Below, one piece after another: positions 6,128-7,499 of a stretch of DNA of 7,499 nucleotides. Source of the stretch: Bacillota bacterium (GTDB taxonomy: Bacteria; Bacillota; Clostridia; Christensenellales; Aristaeellaceae); assembly GCA_023409955.1 (NCBI GenBank), contig JAEYQQ010000010.1:1-7499 (forward strand), written 5' to 3'. The notes beneath the pieces were generated by a model that searched no databases, was not told the origin of the DNA, and saw nothing but the letters and a program-made list of their open reading frames with translations. Each line of letters starts with the position of its first letter. The first letter of the stretch is position 1. The translations under genes were made by a program, and so were the position numbers.

Positions 6128-6629
6128 GGGCGCAGACCTCCTTATCGGTAAGGTAAGCTTTCAGCTTTTTTCGTGTGCGGCTTAAAATCACCCGCACGCT
6201 GGAGGCTGGGATTCGTATGGCCCCAGCAATGTCTTCCGCCGTCATGCCCTCGAAATAGTGCAGATGGATGACGGTGCGGCTTTTTTCCGGCAGCAGTGCC
6301 AGGGCGGCTTTTAAATCATCGTACTCCATGCGATCGGGCATATCCTGCATGTATTGTGGTTGATCGCTAAGTGCTGCTGTTTTCTTGCGCCAGGCGCTTT
6401 TGTGAAGATTGATGCAGCAGTTGACCGTAACGCGTATGAACCAAGCCTTTTCATGCTCCTGATCTCCAAATGCAGGCTTTGAACTGACATAGCGCAAAAA
6501 TACTTCCTGAAAAATGTCGTCGGCATCGTGTCTTGTGCCGGTGCGCACATAGGCCAGGCGATACACCAGGCTGGCATATGTTTCTACCAGGGTTTGCAGG
6601 GAATCACCACTTTTTGGCATATCCTGCAT
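6120..6629 (-). CDS. ECF-family RNA polymerase sigma factor
   Basis: A 169-residue sigma-70 family protein of the short, ECF type. The start is the ATG at 6629, preceded by AGGAGGTGA with a 4-nt gap; a GTG nine codons upstream is in frame but covers this site. Region 2, which binds core polymerase and the -10 element, spans about residues 11-80 and includes ASLVYRLAYVRTGTRHDADDIFQEVFLRY (19-47). Region 4, which binds the -35 element, spans about 105-160, with ALALLPEKSRTVIHLHYFEGMTAEDIAGAIRIPASSVRVILSRTRKKL, a typical helix-turn-helix. Region 3 and region 1.1 are absent, as usual. It is followed directly by its likely membrane anti-sigma partner. No convincing ECF-type autoregulatory promoter (AAC -35 with CGT -10) was found upstream. 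The group (SigW/SigV-like or other) cannot be set from the sequence alone. Confidence 0.93.
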   Translation of the reverse strand: MQDMPKSGDSLQTLVETYASLVYRLAYVRTGTRHDADDIFQEVFLRYVSSKPAFGDQEHEKAWFIRVTVNCCINLHKSAWRKKTAALSDQPQYMQDMPDRMEYDDLKAALALLPEKSRTVIHLHYFEGMTAEDIAGAIRIPASSVRVILSRTRKKLKAYLTDKEVCAHV

Positions 6630-6834
6630 GCTGTCACCTCCTGTCACATACAACACAAGAGCCGAATCGAAATTGCGACACTGGTATCAAAATTTCTTTT
6701 TTATTCCTTATATACCATTGGATGTATGGTGATTGCGTTCCTGCCAATGATTAGGATGAAATGAAATGTGTGTATTTAACATGACCGGGGAGAAAACATC
6801 CTTGGTTTTTTTGTATACTGGGAATGGATAAATA

Positions 6835-6848
6835 AGAACATATGTTCT
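6835..6848. promoter_or_regulatory. LexA (SOS) box upstream of the terminase gene
   Basis: AGAACATATGTTCT is a perfect 14-bp palindrome containing the Gram-positive LexA/DinR core GAAC-N4-GTTC; the Bacillus consensus is CGAACATATGTTCG. It lies 45 bp before the terminase start. A TATACT -10-like hexamer (6814-6819) sits 15 bp upstream of it without a good -35. LexA bound here would block transcription into the phage gene until DNA damage. Confidence 0.7.
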
Positions 6849-6875
6849 ATCATTTGTAAACGGATTTTCGGTATA

Positions 6876-6886
6876 AAAGGAGGTGA
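6876..6886 (+). promoter_or_regulatory. Ribosome binding site that selects a TTG start
   Basis: AAAGGAGGTGA is a near-perfect Shine-Dalgarno sequence. The nearest ATG (6886) opens a 17-codon frame only, so the terminase frame must start at the TTG at 6894, about 10 nt beyond GGAGG. Confidence 0.7.
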
Positions 6887-6893
6887 TGGACGA

Positions 6894-7373
6894 TTGGAGC
6901 TATCGGAACGCAAGCGGCAGTTTGTGGACGCATATTTAAATGATCCCTGCGCGGAGCATGCCGCTGTGGCAGCCGGCTACAGCGCAGACTATGGCCGCAA
7001 GCTGCTAAAGCAAAAGGATGTAGCCCAGTATTTAAAAGAACGGTCTGACTTATTGGCAGCGGAGCGAATTGCCACCCCTATGGAAATATTGGAGCTGCTC
7101 ACCAGGATCGTCCGCCGAGACGACTCCGTATGCGACTTTGAGGTGGTAAAGACCAAAACCCGCCGGGAACGCTTGGACGAGCATGGCAAAAAGGTGGTGG
7201 AGGATACCGAGGCCCAGGAGCTTGTGAAGATCCCGCCTTCGCTAAGAGATGTGATGAAGGCGGCCAATGATGTGATTGACCGTTGGGACAAGTATCTTAC
7301 ACCGGCCGGGGAGCATGAGGGCGGCGTTGTGGAGATCCCATCCGTGCTGCCGGAGGGGGAGGATGCCGGGTGA
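6894..7373 (+). CDS. Phage terminase small subunit (Terminase_2 family)
   Basis: A 159-residue DNA-packaging protein. The small subunit recognises the phage pac/cos site and recruits the large ATPase-nuclease subunit. The N-terminus LSERKRQFVDAYLNDPCAEHAAVAAGYSADYGRKLLKQKDVAQYL (3-47) matches the family's helix-turn-helix head (usual form: L-x-x-K-Q-x-x-F-V-x-x-Y-L, then A-A-x-x-A-G-Y-S). Residues 60-85 (ATPMEILELLTRIVRRDDS) are also family-like; a charged middle and PSLRDVMKAANDVIDRWDKYL (114-134) follow. Its length is normal and the frame is intact. It starts with TTG and lies behind a LexA-type box. No integrase, repressor or replication gene lies upstream: the next gene to the left is the divergent ECF sigma operon, so this is either the edge of a packaging module or an isolated remnant. 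Confidence 0.88.
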   Translation: MELSERKRQFVDAYLNDPCAEHAAVAAGYSADYGRKLLKQKDVAQYLKERSDLLAAERIATPMEILELLTRIVRRDDSVCDFEVVKTKTRRERLDEHGKKVVEDTEAQELVKIPPSLRDVMKAANDVIDRWDKYLTPAGEHEGGVVEIPSVLPEGEDAG

Positions 7374-7499
7374 ATACGGGGAGATGACTTGCTTATCTGA
7401 AAATGCATCTTTGTCTTATTGGTTGTTAACAGCCAGATCTGCAGTTTCAACTGGCCTCCTTCCGTCTCCAGCGGAGACACCTACCTTAAGAGGAAGGCT
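7363..7499 (+). CDS. Possible start of a following phage gene (terminase large subunit position), partial
   Basis: An ATG at 7363 overlaps the end of the terminase small subunit by 11 bp and is preceded by GGAGG (7352-7356) with a 6-nt gap, as expected for a coupled large-subunit gene. The frame stays open for 45 codons to the window edge. The translated peptide (MPGEYGEMTCLSENAS...) does not resemble the usual start of a large terminase subunit, and the Walker A motif would lie outside the window. It may be non-coding or a disrupted gene. Confidence 0.3.
   Translation, partial: MPGEYGEMTCLSENASLSYWLLTARSAVSTGLLPSPAETPTLRGR
7458..7497. repeat. Nested inverted repeats at the right edge
   Basis: GTCTCC (7464-7469) and GGAGAC (7473-7478) form a tight hairpin with loop AGC. 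CCTTCC (7458-7463) and GGAAGG (7492-7497) form an outer pair. There is no U-run. The meaning is unclear without the sequence beyond the edge. Confidence 0.3.

Noticed and set aside
6661..6730. ECF-type autoregulatory promoter upstream of the sigma gene
   Set aside because: GGAAC occurs on the minus strand but no CGT-type -10 lies at the right distance; the sigma promoter remains unassigned.
6989..7480. Minus-strand 163-codon frame opposite the terminase
   Set aside because: Ser/Thr-rich antisense shadow without a start signal; the plus-strand frame matches Terminase_2.

Overview
The window looks like a stretch of chromosome from an endospore-forming, Gram-positive anaerobe of the Clostridia/Negativicutes kind. 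This is inferred from strong GGAGG-type ribosome binding sites, sporulation-type (sigma-K-like) promoters, collagen-like and cysteine-rich spore-surface-type proteins, a one-TM anti-sigma-like protein of the Firmicutes DUF4367 type, and a Gram-positive LexA (SOS) box. The species cannot be named from the sequence. Base composition is roughly balanced.

Layout, left to right. (1) 1-589, minus strand: the 5' part of a membrane-anchored sensor with an extracytoplasmic Cache-like domain; its output domain lies outside the window. (2) 590-933: intergenic, with several inverted repeats. (3) 934-2409, minus: a 491-residue structural protein with a short Gly-X-Y tract, about 15 YadA-head-like 14-residue repeats and a C-terminal self-cleaving chaperone domain of the Peptidase_G2 type. 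(4) 2410-2781: divergent intergenic region. (5) 2782-4416, plus: a multi-pass GT-C (family 39/ArnT-like) glycosyltransferase. (6) 4417-4571: convergent intergenic region with a strong hairpin. (7) 4572-5033, minus: a 153-residue Cys/Pro/Lys-rich, Tyr/Gln/Gly-tailed coat-like protein. (8) 5141-6629, minus: a translationally coupled ECF sigma factor and membrane anti-sigma candidate. (9) 6630-6893: regulatory region with a perfect LexA-type palindrome. (10) 6894-7373, plus: a phage terminase small subunit with TTG start, followed by an open frame that runs off the window.

The main idea is that the filament-like protein (3) and the Cys-rich protein (7) belong to one spore-surface module. Both have a match to the sigma-K pattern (AC, 16-17 nt, CATANNNTA) just upstream, near-identical ribosome-binding leaders, and proteins that begin MYG followed by a Cys/Trp-containing segment. 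The glycosyltransferase between them could decorate surface material, but this is only inferred from position. The right edge is phage-derived and looks SOS-controlled; whether it begins a prophage or is a remnant cannot be decided here.
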